NCBI GenBank assembly: GCA_020631215.1
Contig: JAHDHS010000022.1
Location: forward strand, 1 to 36,654
Reading direction: 5' to 3'
From: Hellea sp.
GTDB lineage: Bacteria > Pseudomonadota > Alphaproteobacteria > Caulobacterales > Maricaulaceae
DNA length: 36,654 nucleotides
Below, in pieces: positions 8,049 to 17,236 of this stretch. The translations under genes and the position numbers were made by a program. Under the pieces are notes generated by a model. The model searched no databases, was not told the DNA's origin, and was given only the letters and a program-made list of their open reading frames with translations. Every line of letters begins with the position of its first letter. Positions within the stretch are counted from its first letter, which is position 1.

Positions 8049-11000
8049 TTAGAATTTATAGCGTGCTCCCACCGCATAACGCCCTTTTTGTGGATTCATG
8101 AAGAACACATTGTTCTTATGGCGGCGATGTCCACGGCGATCTGTACCCGTGATATCAATACCCTCAGCGAAGATCGTCAGACCCTCTCTGACTTCATAAC
8201 TGATATTGGCATCAATTTGATCATAGGCTTCGACATAGAATGGGTTGCGTCCACTACCCGACAGGTATTTATCACGCCAGTTATATGCCACGCGCGCTTG
8301 CAGTCCATTCTTGTCGTAAAAACCGACTAAGTTCGCATTATCACTGACTCCAGTGATGGCAATTTGATTGACCCGGAACGACTGGGTATTATCATATTGC
8401 AGTTCTGTATCGGCAATCGTGTAGTTTGCTATGAAACCGAAGCCACTGTCTCCAAAGGAGTGCTGGACAGCAAATTCCCATCCATCGAATCCGTCCGTTC
8501 TATCGCTGATGACAGGCTCTGTTATATTAAACGGCAATAAAGGATCATCCGCAGCGCCTATAATGGCACCATCAACAACCAGTTCAGGATAATTTGCTTC
8601 GTAATAAGCAATTATTTCCGCTGCTGAGTTTGCGCCAGCCGCACGCGCCTCTGCAACACGCGAACCTAAGCCAGGATGCCTTAAGTCGTAATAGTTATCG
8701 GAAAACACACCCTCACCAACGAAATTCTTGATATCCTTTTTAAAGTAACCAATCGAAATGTAGCTGTTGTCATCATAATACCACTCTGCAGAAACATCAT
8801 AGTTATCAGACGTAAAAGGCTTCAGCGATGGATTACCTGTTCGGCCTGTGCCATTGGTAGCACGGAATAGAGAATCCAATGTCAATCCGCCTTGAATTTG
8901 ATCATATCTGTGACGGCCGATCGTCTTGCTGTATGAGGCACGTAATTTGACGTTGTTATCAAAGGAAACATCGAAATCCAAAGCAGGCAAGAAGAAGCTG
9001 TAATCACCCTCAAAAGATGTCACTTCTTCGGTTCCATCAAAGGTCAGGAAAAATTCATTTCCTCCTGGCCAACTTGTGCCTGTCGGTACTTGAACCGTTG
9101 CGGGCGCGAGAACATCAGTATGAATATAACGTGCGCCGGCAACTAAATTTGCGTCAGCTTCACCTAGATTAAAAGAAGTGTTGAACTTGGCATAAGCGCT
9201 AATGGTCTCCTCCTCAAGCTCGCGAGTATTTGTACGGTTTGCCAAGCAAGTCCCAGGATTATCAGATGTTGAACCGACCCATGGCGATGAACAAATACCG
9301 AAACGATCTTCCAACAAATCAACCATCTGAGCAAAGTCAAATCTGTATAAACCTTGCAGCATATTGGGGTCATCAGCGCCAGACACACCCTCAAAGTGAT
9401 TTGGCAAAGTTTCCCATTCAAAAAACTCATCCGGAATGTCTTCCGGTCCGCCCAACTCTCCGCCCCAAGAGTCAGTTTGGATAAATCCGGATTCAGAACG
9501 AACGTCGTTTTTCAACCATGACAAGCCAAAATCTACGCTATCGATAATATCCCGATCGACTTCATAACTACCGTTAAGCTGCAGTTGCTGTACATCCGAT
9601 CTCATGTAATTGTTTGAAAACGTGCTACCGGAATGCTCGCGGTTAGCCGCATCCTCTGCACCAATGCCAGAGTCCACAAAAGAAATGACAGGTAAATCAT
9701 TTTCGAAATTGACTGTTTGTTCAGCTATCCCAAACACAGTTGTACCAACTGACATAGCTGAACCGAACCTGTTGGTTGGCTTGGATTCCGCGCTGGCATC
9801 ATTGTAGTCAAGCTCCAAGCTTAATCTGTCAGTGACATCCCATGCAAGGTTCAACCCAAGAGAGATATTTTCATTCATCGACTGCGCCAACGAGCCACTA
9901 TAAGATAAATCTGTAGGATCACCGAAAAACTCAGTATAGAACAATGGTCCGGCGACAGGCCCATCTGTCCAGGCGCTGTTCGTGAAGGCATGGTTAAACC
10001 AAACCCCAGCAGAACTGGTGTTAGTCTCAACCTCATTAGATGAGTATGTAAAATCACCAGTGGCACGCAACCTATCAGAAACATCATATTGCAATACGAC
10101 TTGACCATTTATACGTTCGCGTTTGAAATCCGTCAGGGCATAGTCAGCATTTTGCGGAACTTCATACACATCACCAGGCCCCGGAGGGTTTTGAACGCCA
10201 TCTATAAAGTTCCATGATCCTGGGCGCGGTAGACGTCCCCACTCATTTTCAAAATCGTCACTGCCAAGATAGCCATCTCGCCAGCCTACATTTGATTGCG
10301 TCACGCCACCTTCACGAAGCTGGTAGCTGCCTGAAACTGCAACGCCCAAACGATCATTTGCAAATTTATCAATGTAAATACCAGAAATCTCTGGTGTGAT
10401 TTTGTCGGAGTCGATCTGGCTTGTGTCATACACACCCTTAACCCCAATCGTGGCGACACGCTCATTTGTTTCAAGTGGTCGAGTCGTGCGAATATTGATA
10501 GTTGCGCCCGCACCTCCACTGGCCGTTGATACATCAGATGTCTTGTAAACCTCAACGGCAGCAATTGCTTCCGAGGCCAAATTACCGAAATCAAATGAAC
10601 GGGACGCTAAATCGCCGATAGATGACGTCGGCATAACCCTACCATTAAACGTCACCAAATTATAATCAGCCCCCCAACCCCGGACCGAGACTGTAGCGCC
10701 TTCGCCATTCACGCGATCGATAGATACGCCCGGTATACGTTGAAGCGACTCGGCCAGGTTCGTATCAGGGAACTTGCCAATGTCTTCTGCCGTTATGGCA
10801 TCAACAACACCAGTCGCATTCTTCTTTAGGTCCATTGAGGCCTTTAATGATTGACGAATGCCAGTGACGATAATTTCGTCCCCTTTGTCTTCGAACTCAT
10901 CAACTTGAGCTAATGCAGTTGTAGACACACACAACATGGCTGCACTGGACACACCCAGCATTAGATTAGCCATCCAACGATTTTGCTTAATACTCATCAT
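8049..11000 (-). CDS. TonB-dependent outer-membrane receptor (Caulobacter type)
   Basis: A 983-aa outer-membrane transporter that imports large ligands using TonB-ExbBD energy. A signal peptide ends near residue 32 ('TTALAQ'). A TonB-box-like 'DEIIVTG' lies at 41-47, followed by the plug domain ('AEDIGKFPDTNLAESL', then 'GVSIDRV' and 'VSVRGWG'). A long beta-barrel ends in 'AVGARYKF', with the terminal Phe typical of BamA substrates. The N-terminal pattern 'IRQSLKASMDLKKNA' is characteristic of the large Caulobacter/Xanthomonas TonB-receptor subfamily tied to plant and algal carbohydrates. Its place between a LacI regulator and glucanase genes makes beta-glucan oligosaccharides the likely cargo. 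GGGG lies about 8 bases before the tandem ATGATG start. It has TTGTC/GACAA boxes upstream and a strong terminator downstream. Confidence 0.93.
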   Translation of the reverse strand: MMSIKQNRWMANLMLGVSSAAMLCVSTTALAQVDEFEDKGDEIIVTGIRQSLKASMDLKKNATGVVDAITAEDIGKFPDTNLAESLQRIPGVSIDRVNGEGATVSVRGWGADYNLVTFNGRVMPTSSIGDLASRSFDFGNLASEAIAAVEVYKTSDVSTASGGAGATINIRTTRPLETNERVATIGVKGVYDTSQIDSDKITPEISGIYIDKFANDRLGVAVSGSYQLREGGVTQSNVGWRDGYLGSDDFENEWGRLPRPGSWNFIDGVQNPPGPGDVYEVPQNADYALTDFKRERINGQVVLQYDVSDRLRATGDFTYSSNEVETNTSSAGVWFNHAFTNSAWTDGPVAGPLFYTEFFGDPTDLSYSGSLAQSMNENISLGLNLAWDVTDRLSLELDYNDASAESKPTNRFGSAMSVGTTVFGIAEQTVNFENDLPVISFVDSGIGAEDAANREHSGSTFSNNYMRSDVQQLQLNGSYEVDRDIIDSVDFGLSWLKNDVRSESGFIQTDSWGGELGGPEDIPDEFFEWETLPNHFEGVSGADDPNMLQGLYRFDFAQMVDLLEDRFGICSSPWVGSTSDNPGTCLANRTNTRELEEETISAYAKFNTSFNLGEADANLVAGARYIHTDVLAPATVQVPTGTSWPGGNEFFLTFDGTEEVTSFEGDYSFFLPALDFDVSFDNNVKLRASYSKTIGRHRYDQIQGGLTLDSLFRATNGTGRTGNPSLKPFTSDNYDVSAEWYYDDNSYISIGYFKKDIKNFVGEGVFSDNYYDLRHPGLGSRVAEARAAGANSAAEIIAYYEANYPELVVDGAIIGAADDPLLPFNITEPVISDRTDGFDGWEFAVQHSFGDSGFGFIANYTIADTELQYDNTQSFRVNQIAITGVSDNANLVGFYDKNGLQARVAYNWRDKYLSGSGRNPFYVEAYDQIDANISYEVREGLTIFAEGIDITGTDRRGHRRHKNNVFFMNPQKGRYAVGARYKF

Positions 11001-11076
11001 TTTCCCCTGCGAGATTTAGACACGACATCGCGCTTCTAGATTATTTTGCACGATACTCAGTCTGCCTGTTGCAAAA

Positions 11077-11138
11077 TTGTCCACCGTTGTCAAGTCTGAC
11101 TCATAAAATGGACAAAAAAAGAGACAATAGCGACAAAA
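11077..11138. promoter_or_regulatory. Cluster of TTGTC/GACAA boxes upstream of the TonB receptor
   Basis: Five related boxes fall in 62 bp: ATTGTCC (11077-11083), GTTGTC (11087-11092), GGACAA (11111-11116), GACAAT (11124-11129) and GACAAA (11133-11138). The same half-sites form the palindrome in the lacI/GH3 promoter. A TTGACA that could serve as a -35 element for the receptor lies on the minus strand at 11094-11089, though no good -10 follows. No single perfect 20-bp palindrome is present. I infer binding by the adjacent LacI-family regulator. Confidence 0.45.
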
Positions 11139-11168
11139 ATGCTACAGCTGCTAGGGCACCAGTGGTGA

Positions 11169-12182
11169 TTATTGAGGGGCCAGGCCAGTAGATTCGCGAA
11201 TCACGAGCTTATGAGGAAGCACGCGGGTGGAGGAAATGCCCGATGCATTTCCTGCTCCCTCATCGATCATTTTAACGGCCTCACGCGCTATAGCCTCAAA
11301 TGGCTGCGCCACGGTCGTTAGCTCGGGCCAAATCGTCTGAGAGATAGGCGTATCATCAAAGCCAGCAACAGATAAATCCCCTGGTACAGATAGGCCCAAG
11401 CGATTTGCCGTCATCACAACAGCCGCCGCCATCTCATCATTGGCCGCAAAAATTGCTGTTGGCCGGTTATCAGATGTCAACATGCGATCAGCGCAATCCA
11501 AAGCTTCCTTGAAGCTAAAACCTCCCGATTCAACAAGAGAGCGTTCAGGACGCCCCAGCAAGCCACGCGTCAAAGCTTCTTCATATCCCTGGCGCCGTAA
11601 AAGCGTGGCAACATGGGCTTCATCCCCCCCAATATGCCCAATGCGCTTATGTCCCAAACCTATCAAATGCTGAGTCATTTCCATGGCCGCCAGGCGATCA
11701 TCCATAGCGATAGAACTTGCCCCAGATACCGCTCTGGACGGGGAAATAAGGGCAAATTGAACACCACGCTCTGATAATAGATCATGTAACTCAGATGAAT
11801 CACACATAGGCGGAACAAGGATTAAGTTTTTCACCTTCGTCCTGTCGAGGAAAGCCTCAACTTGCGGGCGCCATTCAGAGCTAACTTCGTCAAACAGCTC
11901 AACCGCGAGGTAGCGCCTGGCATCTGAACAAGCTTTCAACACAGCGTGATTGAGGCGGGCCTGATAGCCCGAGCTTGGATCACCATATAGCATCCCAATG
12001 CTACGATTGTCGCCCGTTCGAAGCTGGCGGGCTACGGAGCTTGGTGCGTAATTCAGCTCTCTCATAGCCTGCTGAACTTTCTCCCGCGTGCGCGGGCTAA
12101 TGTGCTCATAATTATTCATGACACGTGAGACGGTTTTGATTGAAACGCCAGCGCGCTCAGCGACTTCTGTAATTGTGGCCAT
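11169..12182 (-). CDS. LacI-family transcriptional regulator
   Basis: A 337-aa LacI/GalR regulator. Residues 1-50 are the classic DNA-binding head: 'ITEVAERAGVSIKTVSRVMN' followed by 'REKVQQAMRELNYAPS', the hinge helix region. A periplasmic-binding-protein-like sensor domain follows, with 'GHKRIGHIGG' and a C-terminal 'LVIREST' ending usual for the family. I chose the ATG at 12182; an upstream in-frame ATG at 12242 would add about 20 residues that do not fit the family. It is divergent from the GH3 gene and upstream of the TonB receptor on the same strand. Its most likely role is to repress the glucan locus until a glucose-containing sugar binds. The palindrome at 12271-12290 lies within its own promoter region too, so autoregulation is likely. 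Confidence 0.9.
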   Translation of the reverse strand: MATITEVAERAGVSIKTVSRVMNNYEHISPRTREKVQQAMRELNYAPSSVARQLRTGDNRSIGMLYGDPSSGYQARLNHAVLKACSDARRYLAVELFDEVSSEWRPQVEAFLDRTKVKNLILVPPMCDSSELHDLLSERGVQFALISPSRAVSGASSIAMDDRLAAMEMTQHLIGLGHKRIGHIGGDEAHVATLLRRQGYEEALTRGLLGRPERSLVESGGFSFKEALDCADRMLTSDNRPTAIFAANDEMAAAVVMTANRLGLSVPGDLSVAGFDDTPISQTIWPELTTVAQPFEAIAREAVKMIDEGAGNASGISSTRVLPHKLVIRESTGLAPQ

Positions 12183-12265
12183 GTTATTTCTCACTGTTAT
12201 TTCTGTGCCATCAAGGATCAATTCACAGCCTAGCGCATTCATCTCTAGTTTTTAACATTAATATA

Positions 12266-12309
12266 TTGACATTGTCCTGCGCAAGACAATATGTGGACAA
12301 AAATTGTCC
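12266..12309 (+). promoter_or_regulatory. GH3 promoter with LacI-type operator
   Basis: A 20-bp palindrome at 12271-12290 has half-sites ATTGTCCTGC and GCAAGACAAT, one mismatch apart around a central CG, the usual form of LacI/GalR operators. It lies between a TTGACA (12266-12271) and a weak -10, TATGTG (12290-12295), so a bound repressor would block RNA polymerase. A second inverted repeat, GGACAA-AAA-TTGTCC, follows at 12295-12309. On the minus strand, TTGTCT and TATATT about 18 bp apart could form the lacI promoter across the same operator. Confidence 0.65.
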
Positions 12310-12357
12310 TGTTCTGTCTTTTTAGAGAGCGGGCAGTTAATAACAACGGGAATAAAG

Positions 12358-14820
12358 ATGAAAAACCTCGCGATTTCCACGGCTCTAGCGCTTTGTTTTG
12401 CTCTCTCAGCCTGCAACAATACAACAGAAAGCGCGGGCGAATCTGCGATTGAAACTCGCGCCAGCGAAATTTTGGCGCAAATGACGCTCGAAGAAAAAAT
12501 CGGTCAGGTAATTCAAGCCGATATCGCTGCCGTCACCCCCGAAGACCTTAAGACCTATAATCTGGGTTCCGTTCTCAATGGCGGGAACTCAGCCCCGGGC
12601 GGCGGCAAGGTAGCCCCGCCAGAGGAGTGGATTGCCCTCGCCGATGCGTTCTGGATTGCCTCAACTGATACATCAGACGGCGGGGTCGGTATTCCTGCGA
12701 TTTGGGGAACAGATGCGGTGCATGGGCACAATAATTTACAAGCCGCCACAATTTTTCCGCATAATTCTGGTCTGGGAGCAGCAAATGATCCTGAACTGAT
12801 GAAAGAAATCGGCCGGATCACAGCCAAAGAAATCCGTGCGACCGGCATTGATTGGACTTTTGCACCAACATTGGCCGTGGCGCGCGATGATCGCTGGGGT
12901 CGCGCCTATGAAAGCTACTCTGAAAATCCGGATCTTGTCGCCGCCTATGCCGAAGCAATGGTTTTAGGACTGCAAGGTGACCAGAATTCTGAAGGTTTCC
13001 TCAAAGGTGAAAACGTCATGGCAACTGCCAAACACTTTATCGGTGATGGCGGTACACAGCTTGGCATTGATAAAGGTGATACTGTAGGCGACGAGGCGGA
13101 GCTTATCAAAATGCACGGCGCGGGCTATGGCCCTGCAATTGATGCCGGCGTTCAATCCGTTATGGCCTCCTTTTCAAGCATTAACGGGGAGAAAATGCAT
13201 GGCTCGAAACGACTTTTGACAGATGTTTTGCGCGGCGAAATGGGCTTTGAAGGCTTTGTCGTGGGCGACTGGAACGGTCATGCTGAAGTCCCGGGATGCA
13301 CAGCCACTGACTGCCCCAAAGCTCTCGAAGCTGGTATCGACATGTATATGGCCCCGGATAGCTGGAAGGGCCTTTACAAGTCACTTCTGGCTCAGGCGAA
13401 ATCCGGCGAAATTTCTGCAAATGTACTGGATCGTGCCGTTGAACGCATTTTACGGGCCAAATTACGCTCCGGCTTATTTGAAGCAGGATTACCGTCTAAT
13501 CGGACGACCGCAAATCCAAACATGCTTGGCACAAAAGCTCATGGCGATGTTGCGCAACGCGCCGTACGTCAATCCTTAGTATTACTTAAAAACAATGACA
13601 GTGTTTTACCGCTAAGTCCCAATCAAAACATTTTGGTAACTGGCAGCGGCGCTGATTCCATGGAGCAGCAGACGGGTGGATGGACGCTTAACTGGCAGGG
13701 CGACGGCAATCCCAATAACATTTTTCATACGGGCGAAACCATCTTTGCCGGTATCAAAGCTGCTATGACAGACGGAAATACCGTTTTATCCGAAGACGGG
13801 TCATATGAGCGAAAGCCTGATGTCGCCGTCGTAGTATTTGGTGAAGAGCCCTATGCTGAATATCGCGGCGATCGCTCCGATGTAGTGTTTGAGTTTGACG
13901 AAGGCGAAAACTTAGCTTTGCTTAAAAAATATAAAGCCGAAGGCATTCCTGTCGTATCGGTTTTCCTCACAGGACGGCCGCTTTGGGTCAACGCGCACAT
14001 CAACACGTCTGATGCCTTCGTCGTCGCCTGGCTCCCCGGCACCGAAGGTGAAGGCATTGCAGATGTCCTGGTCGGAGATGCTAGTGGTAATCCACGTCAT
14101 GATTTCACAGGACGTTTGTCATTTTCTTGGCCTGCAAATGGAACGGGCGAACCTATCCATAATCCCGACGATCCGGCGGTCCAATGGCCCTTCGGTTATG
14201 GTTTGAGTTATTACGATGCAACCAATTTAAAACCATTACATGAAAATCCCGGACTTGCCTCTGCAGCCGATAATTTCAACGGCAAGTTCATTGAACGCGG
14301 AGATGCGGCCAAGCCATTCTCATTCTATCTCGGCGATAGTTCCAACCTGAACACTCCGGCTGAAACGCTTGTAAGCACCAGTCTGGGCGGCGCAGTGTCA
14401 ACCCGCGGCGTGGACTACAAAGCACAAGAAGATGCGCGAGAAATCACTTGGAGCGGTAATGGCTTAGGCAGTGCATACATCCGCTCAAGGCGCGCGATTA
14501 ACATGGCAACTTTGGGCGCGCCGAAGACGCTTGCCGTGAATGTAACTTGGCGTGTTGATGAAATGCCGCAAGACCCATTTAACGTGGCTATGGAATGCGG
14601 GGATGGATGTTCAGGCGAGGTCGACCTGACATCGACCATTTCAAAACTTAAGCGAGATGAATGGCACACGACGGAAATACCTGTTGCCTGCTTTATCAAA
14701 AATGGACTGAACCCATCGGAAGTCAAAACGGCCTTGAAATTAAGCAGTTCGTCTAAGGGACGTATCACGATACATGCCGCTGAGATTGGCACCGCAACAC
14801 ATACTAATTGCCCATCATAA
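12358..14820 (+). CDS. GH3 beta-glucosidase lipoprotein (exo-beta-glucanase-like)
   Basis: An 820-aa glycoside hydrolase family 3 enzyme that removes glucose from the non-reducing ends of beta-glucans or oligosaccharides. The start at 12358 gives a lipoprotein signal with lipobox LSAC (16-19), so it is probably anchored in the cell envelope; an upstream TTG in the same frame would spoil this signal. GH3 marks are 'TAKHFIGDGG' near 225 and 'FVVGDWNG', whose aspartate (about D304) is the predicted nucleophile. The alpha/beta sandwich domain and 'WPFGYGLSY' (start of the FnIII-like part) follow. About 190 extra C-terminal residues resemble the beta-sandwich domain of marine ExoP-type exo-glucanases. 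The symporter starts 22 bp downstream, forming an operon. The preceding operator suggests LacI control. Confidence 0.93.
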   Translation: MKNLAISTALALCFALSACNNTTESAGESAIETRASEILAQMTLEEKIGQVIQADIAAVTPEDLKTYNLGSVLNGGNSAPGGGKVAPPEEWIALADAFWIASTDTSDGGVGIPAIWGTDAVHGHNNLQAATIFPHNSGLGAANDPELMKEIGRITAKEIRATGIDWTFAPTLAVARDDRWGRAYESYSENPDLVAAYAEAMVLGLQGDQNSEGFLKGENVMATAKHFIGDGGTQLGIDKGDTVGDEAELIKMHGAGYGPAIDAGVQSVMASFSSINGEKMHGSKRLLTDVLRGEMGFEGFVVGDWNGHAEVPGCTATDCPKALEAGIDMYMAPDSWKGLYKSLLAQAKSGEISANVLDRAVERILRAKLRSGLFEAGLPSNRTTANPNMLGTKAHGDVAQRAVRQSLVLLKNNDSVLPLSPNQNILVTGSGADSMEQQTGGWTLNWQGDGNPNNIFHTGETIFAGIKAAMTDGNTVLSEDGSYERKPDVAVVVFGEEPYAEYRGDRSDVVFEFDEGENLALLKKYKAEGIPVVSVFLTGRPLWVNAHINTSDAFVVAWLPGTEGEGIADVLVGDASGNPRHDFTGRLSFSWPANGTGEPIHNPDDPAVQWPFGYGLSYYDATNLKPLHENPGLASAADNFNGKFIERGDAAKPFSFYLGDSSNLNTPAETLVSTSLGGAVSTRGVDYKAQEDAREITWSGNGLGSAYIRSRRAINMATLGAPKTLAVNVTWRVDEMPQDPFNVAMECGDGCSGEVDLTSTISKLKRDEWHTTEIPVACFIKNGLNPSEVKTALKLSSSSKGRITIHAAEIGTATHTNCPS

Positions 14821-14842
14821 ATAGATACAAGGGGAGACAGAG

Positions 14843-16438
14843 ATGTTTTTAAGCACGCTCGATTTGGCTGTGGTGGGGATTTATGCCATAGTCCTTTTTG
14901 CAATTGCACAATGGGTTTCTCGGGAGCCTGCAGGCGTCACCAAAAACACAGAAGATTACTTCCTTGCAGGCAAGTCTTTACCTTGGTGGGCGATTGGCGC
15001 TTCACTGGTCGCCGCGAATATCTCGGCAGAACAAATCATTGGTATGTCCGGCGAAGGTTTCAGGATCGGCCTCGCGATTGCTGCCTATGAGTGGCAAGCT
15101 GCAATTGTCCTGATTATCGTGGCCAAGTTCTTCCTGCCTATATTCCTGAAACGTGAAATCTATACCATGCCGCAATTCCTCGAGACTCGATATGGTGAAG
15201 GCGTAAAAACGCTCATGTCATTCTTCTGGATCATACTTTATACCATTGTGAATTTGACAGCCGTCATGTGGCTCGGCTCTCTCGCCGTCAACACACTCAC
15301 TGGCGTCTCCTTGTTCTGGGGTATGGCAGGGCTGGCAGGATTTGCTTTGGCCTATTCCATGTTTGGCGGGCTAAAAGCCGTCGCTCTGACTGATATGTTA
15401 CAGGTTACAATTCTTGTTATCGGCGGATTTGTTATTGCTTGGCTGACTATGGGTATGATCGGTGGTGATGGCGGCGTAACAAACGGATTTCACCGCCTTT
15501 ACACGGAATTCCCGGACAAATTTGATATGATTTTTGAAAATGATCATTTCGCTTATGAACAAATGCCGGGCATTTGGACGTTACTCGGGGGCTTATGGGT
15601 ACTCCATTTCTCTTATTGGGGTTTCAACCAATATATTATTCAGCGAGCCTTGGGGGCAAAGAGCATTGGCGAAGCGCAAAAGGGGCTCGTATTTGCCGCT
15701 GCGCTGAAGCTGCTAATGCCTCTAATCATCGTGCTTCCGGGCATTGCCGCCGTTATGCTGGCCGCACCGGAAATCGGCGCCATCGATAAAAGCGTTCTGG
15801 ATGGGGCAACGGATCGCGCCTATCCGGAAGTCATGAAAATCATGCCAAGCGGTTTGCGAGGGCTCATTTTTGCGGCTTTGATCGCGGCGATTGTCTCGTC
15901 TCTGGCCTCCATGGTGAATTCCATTTCCACAATTTTCACAATGGACATTTACCGCGACTACATCGCGAAAAATAAATCCGAAACGCATTATGTCACGATT
16001 GGCCGGATAACCGCAGTCGTTGCGATGTTTATTGCTCTGATCACGGCGAAACCGCTCCTTGGAAATATGGAAAGTGCCTTCCAGGCCATTCAGGAATTTA
16101 CAGGGTTCATCGCCCCCGGGATTGTGGCAGTCTTCCTGATGGGCATGTTCTACAAGCGGACAAATTCAGCGGGCGCCTTCACTATGCTGGCTGTGACGTT
16201 GATTGCGTCCTATGGCCTGAAAATGTTTATGCCCGACTTCCCTTTTGTTAATCGGGTATGGATCACATTCCTAAGCTGTCTTGTTATCGGCGCGCTCGTT
16301 TCGCATGTTACATCTATGCCGAAAGCGGCTCAGCCTGTCGCGCTCGGGGATATCAGCTTCAAAACATCGCGTAGCTTTAACCTGTGGACAGTCATCATTG
16401 CTGCCATTCTTATCGGCCTCTACGCTATATTCTGGTAA
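14843..16438 (+). CDS. vSGLT-like sodium/sugar cotransporter
   Basis: A 531-aa SSS-family inner-membrane symporter. The N-terminal segment is very close to the Vibrio Na+/galactose transporter vSGLT: 'DYFLAGKSLPWWAIGASL' followed by 'AANISAEQIIGMSG'. 'FGGLKAVALTDMLQ' in the middle is another family mark. It probably imports glucose released by the preceding GH3 enzyme together with Na+. The start has a good ribosome binding site (AGGGGAGA), 22 bp after the GH3 stop. A glucokinase gene, now broken, begins 14 bp downstream, which supports glucose as the cargo. The glucose assignment is from context, since galactose or another hexose cannot be excluded from sequence. Confidence 0.92.
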   Translation: MFLSTLDLAVVGIYAIVLFAIAQWVSREPAGVTKNTEDYFLAGKSLPWWAIGASLVAANISAEQIIGMSGEGFRIGLAIAAYEWQAAIVLIIVAKFFLPIFLKREIYTMPQFLETRYGEGVKTLMSFFWIILYTIVNLTAVMWLGSLAVNTLTGVSLFWGMAGLAGFALAYSMFGGLKAVALTDMLQVTILVIGGFVIAWLTMGMIGGDGGVTNGFHRLYTEFPDKFDMIFENDHFAYEQMPGIWTLLGGLWVLHFSYWGFNQYIIQRALGAKSIGEAQKGLVFAAALKLLMPLIIVLPGIAAVMLAAPEIGAIDKSVLDGATDRAYPEVMKIMPSGLRGLIFAALIAAIVSSLASMVNSISTIFTMDIYRDYIAKNKSETHYVTIGRITAVVAMFIALITAKPLLGNMESAFQAIQEFTGFIAPGIVAVFLMGMFYKRTNSAGAFTMLAVTLIASYGLKMFMPDFPFVNRVWITFLSCLVIGALVSHVTSMPKAAQPVALGDISFKTSRSFNLWTVIIAAILIGLYAIFW

Positions 16439-16452
16439 GCGGCTTTGATCAT

Positions 16453-17236
16453 ATGCCGATGACGAGCGATATCATTATAGCCGCCGATATTGGCGGGACA
16501 AATGCTCGATTCGGATGTCTGGAGCGCAAACCAAGCGGCGGTTGGGATGCCCAGAATTTTGCCAAATTCAAGGGCCTGGATTATCCGACCTTTGAAGCCG
16601 CTTTGGAAACCTATCTTGACACGATTACGGTCAAACCCAAATATGCTACCTTCTGCGCAGCCGGGCCTGTGGAAGACGGATATGTCAATCTGACGAATAC
16701 GGACTAGCAGATCTCCGCCGAGCGTATTACGGATCTATTCAAGTTTGCGAAATGCAAAATCTATAATGATTTCGCGGGTATGACCCGGTCCATCCCCGAA
16801 CTGTCGGATGATTTTACAGTTATTCGCACAGGACAGGCTAGAACTGATGAGCCTATTCTCGTGGCGGGGCCTGGTACTGGTTTTGGTGTTGGTTATCTTG
16901 TGCCAATTCACACTGGATGGTATGTCATGCCCACAGAAGGTGGCCATATCGCCTATAGTCCACAATCCAATCTTGAGTTGGAATTGCTGCAAGTCTTAAA
17001 GCGAGATCACGACTTCGTCTCTTTGGAACTCGTCAGTTCAGGCAAGGGGTTGAATATCGTCCACAAAGTTATCTGCGATATTCACGGGATAACATATGAA
17101 GCGAAAACCCCTGGCCGAATTCGCGAGGAAGCTGTTGCCAACGACCCAATTTGTTCGGATGTTTGCAATATCCGAGCAGCGGCAACCATGGGCGCGATCG
17201 GAGATCTGGCTTTGTCAGGAGGAACCAGAGGCGGGT
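16453..17236 (+). pseudogene. glk: Glucokinase pseudogene (internal TAG, 3' end lost)
   Basis: Conceptual translation gives a bacterial ROK-independent glucokinase (Glk). It has N-terminal 'IIAADIGGTNARFG' (ATP-binding), 'CAAGPVEDGYVNLTNTD', 'GPGTGFGVGYLVP' and 'MPTEGGHIAY'. An in-frame TAG at 16705-16707 stands where family members carry Trp after 'NTD', consistent with a single TGG to TAG change. The same frame then stays open for about 175 codons. After 'LALSGGTRGGF' (about 17236) homology stops: the last part of the kinase is missing and sulfatase sequence follows. Both lesions argue against function, although the first alone could be a sequencing error. Position after the sugar symporter suggests it once phosphorylated imported glucose. 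The right boundary is approximate. Confidence 0.85.

Noticed and set aside
12183-12242. Longer LacI start at 12242
   Set aside because: The extra residues precede the usual family N-terminus (ATITEVAERAG) and run toward the promoter/operator region.
12304-12357. TTG start for the GH3 gene at 12304
   Set aside because: It would lie on the operator repeat and place 18 residues in front of a perfect lipoprotein signal.
17096-17227. ATG at 17096 as start of a functional sulfatase-like protein
   Set aside because: The first 40 or so codons are out-of-frame glucokinase DNA, and the sulfatase active-site part is absent.
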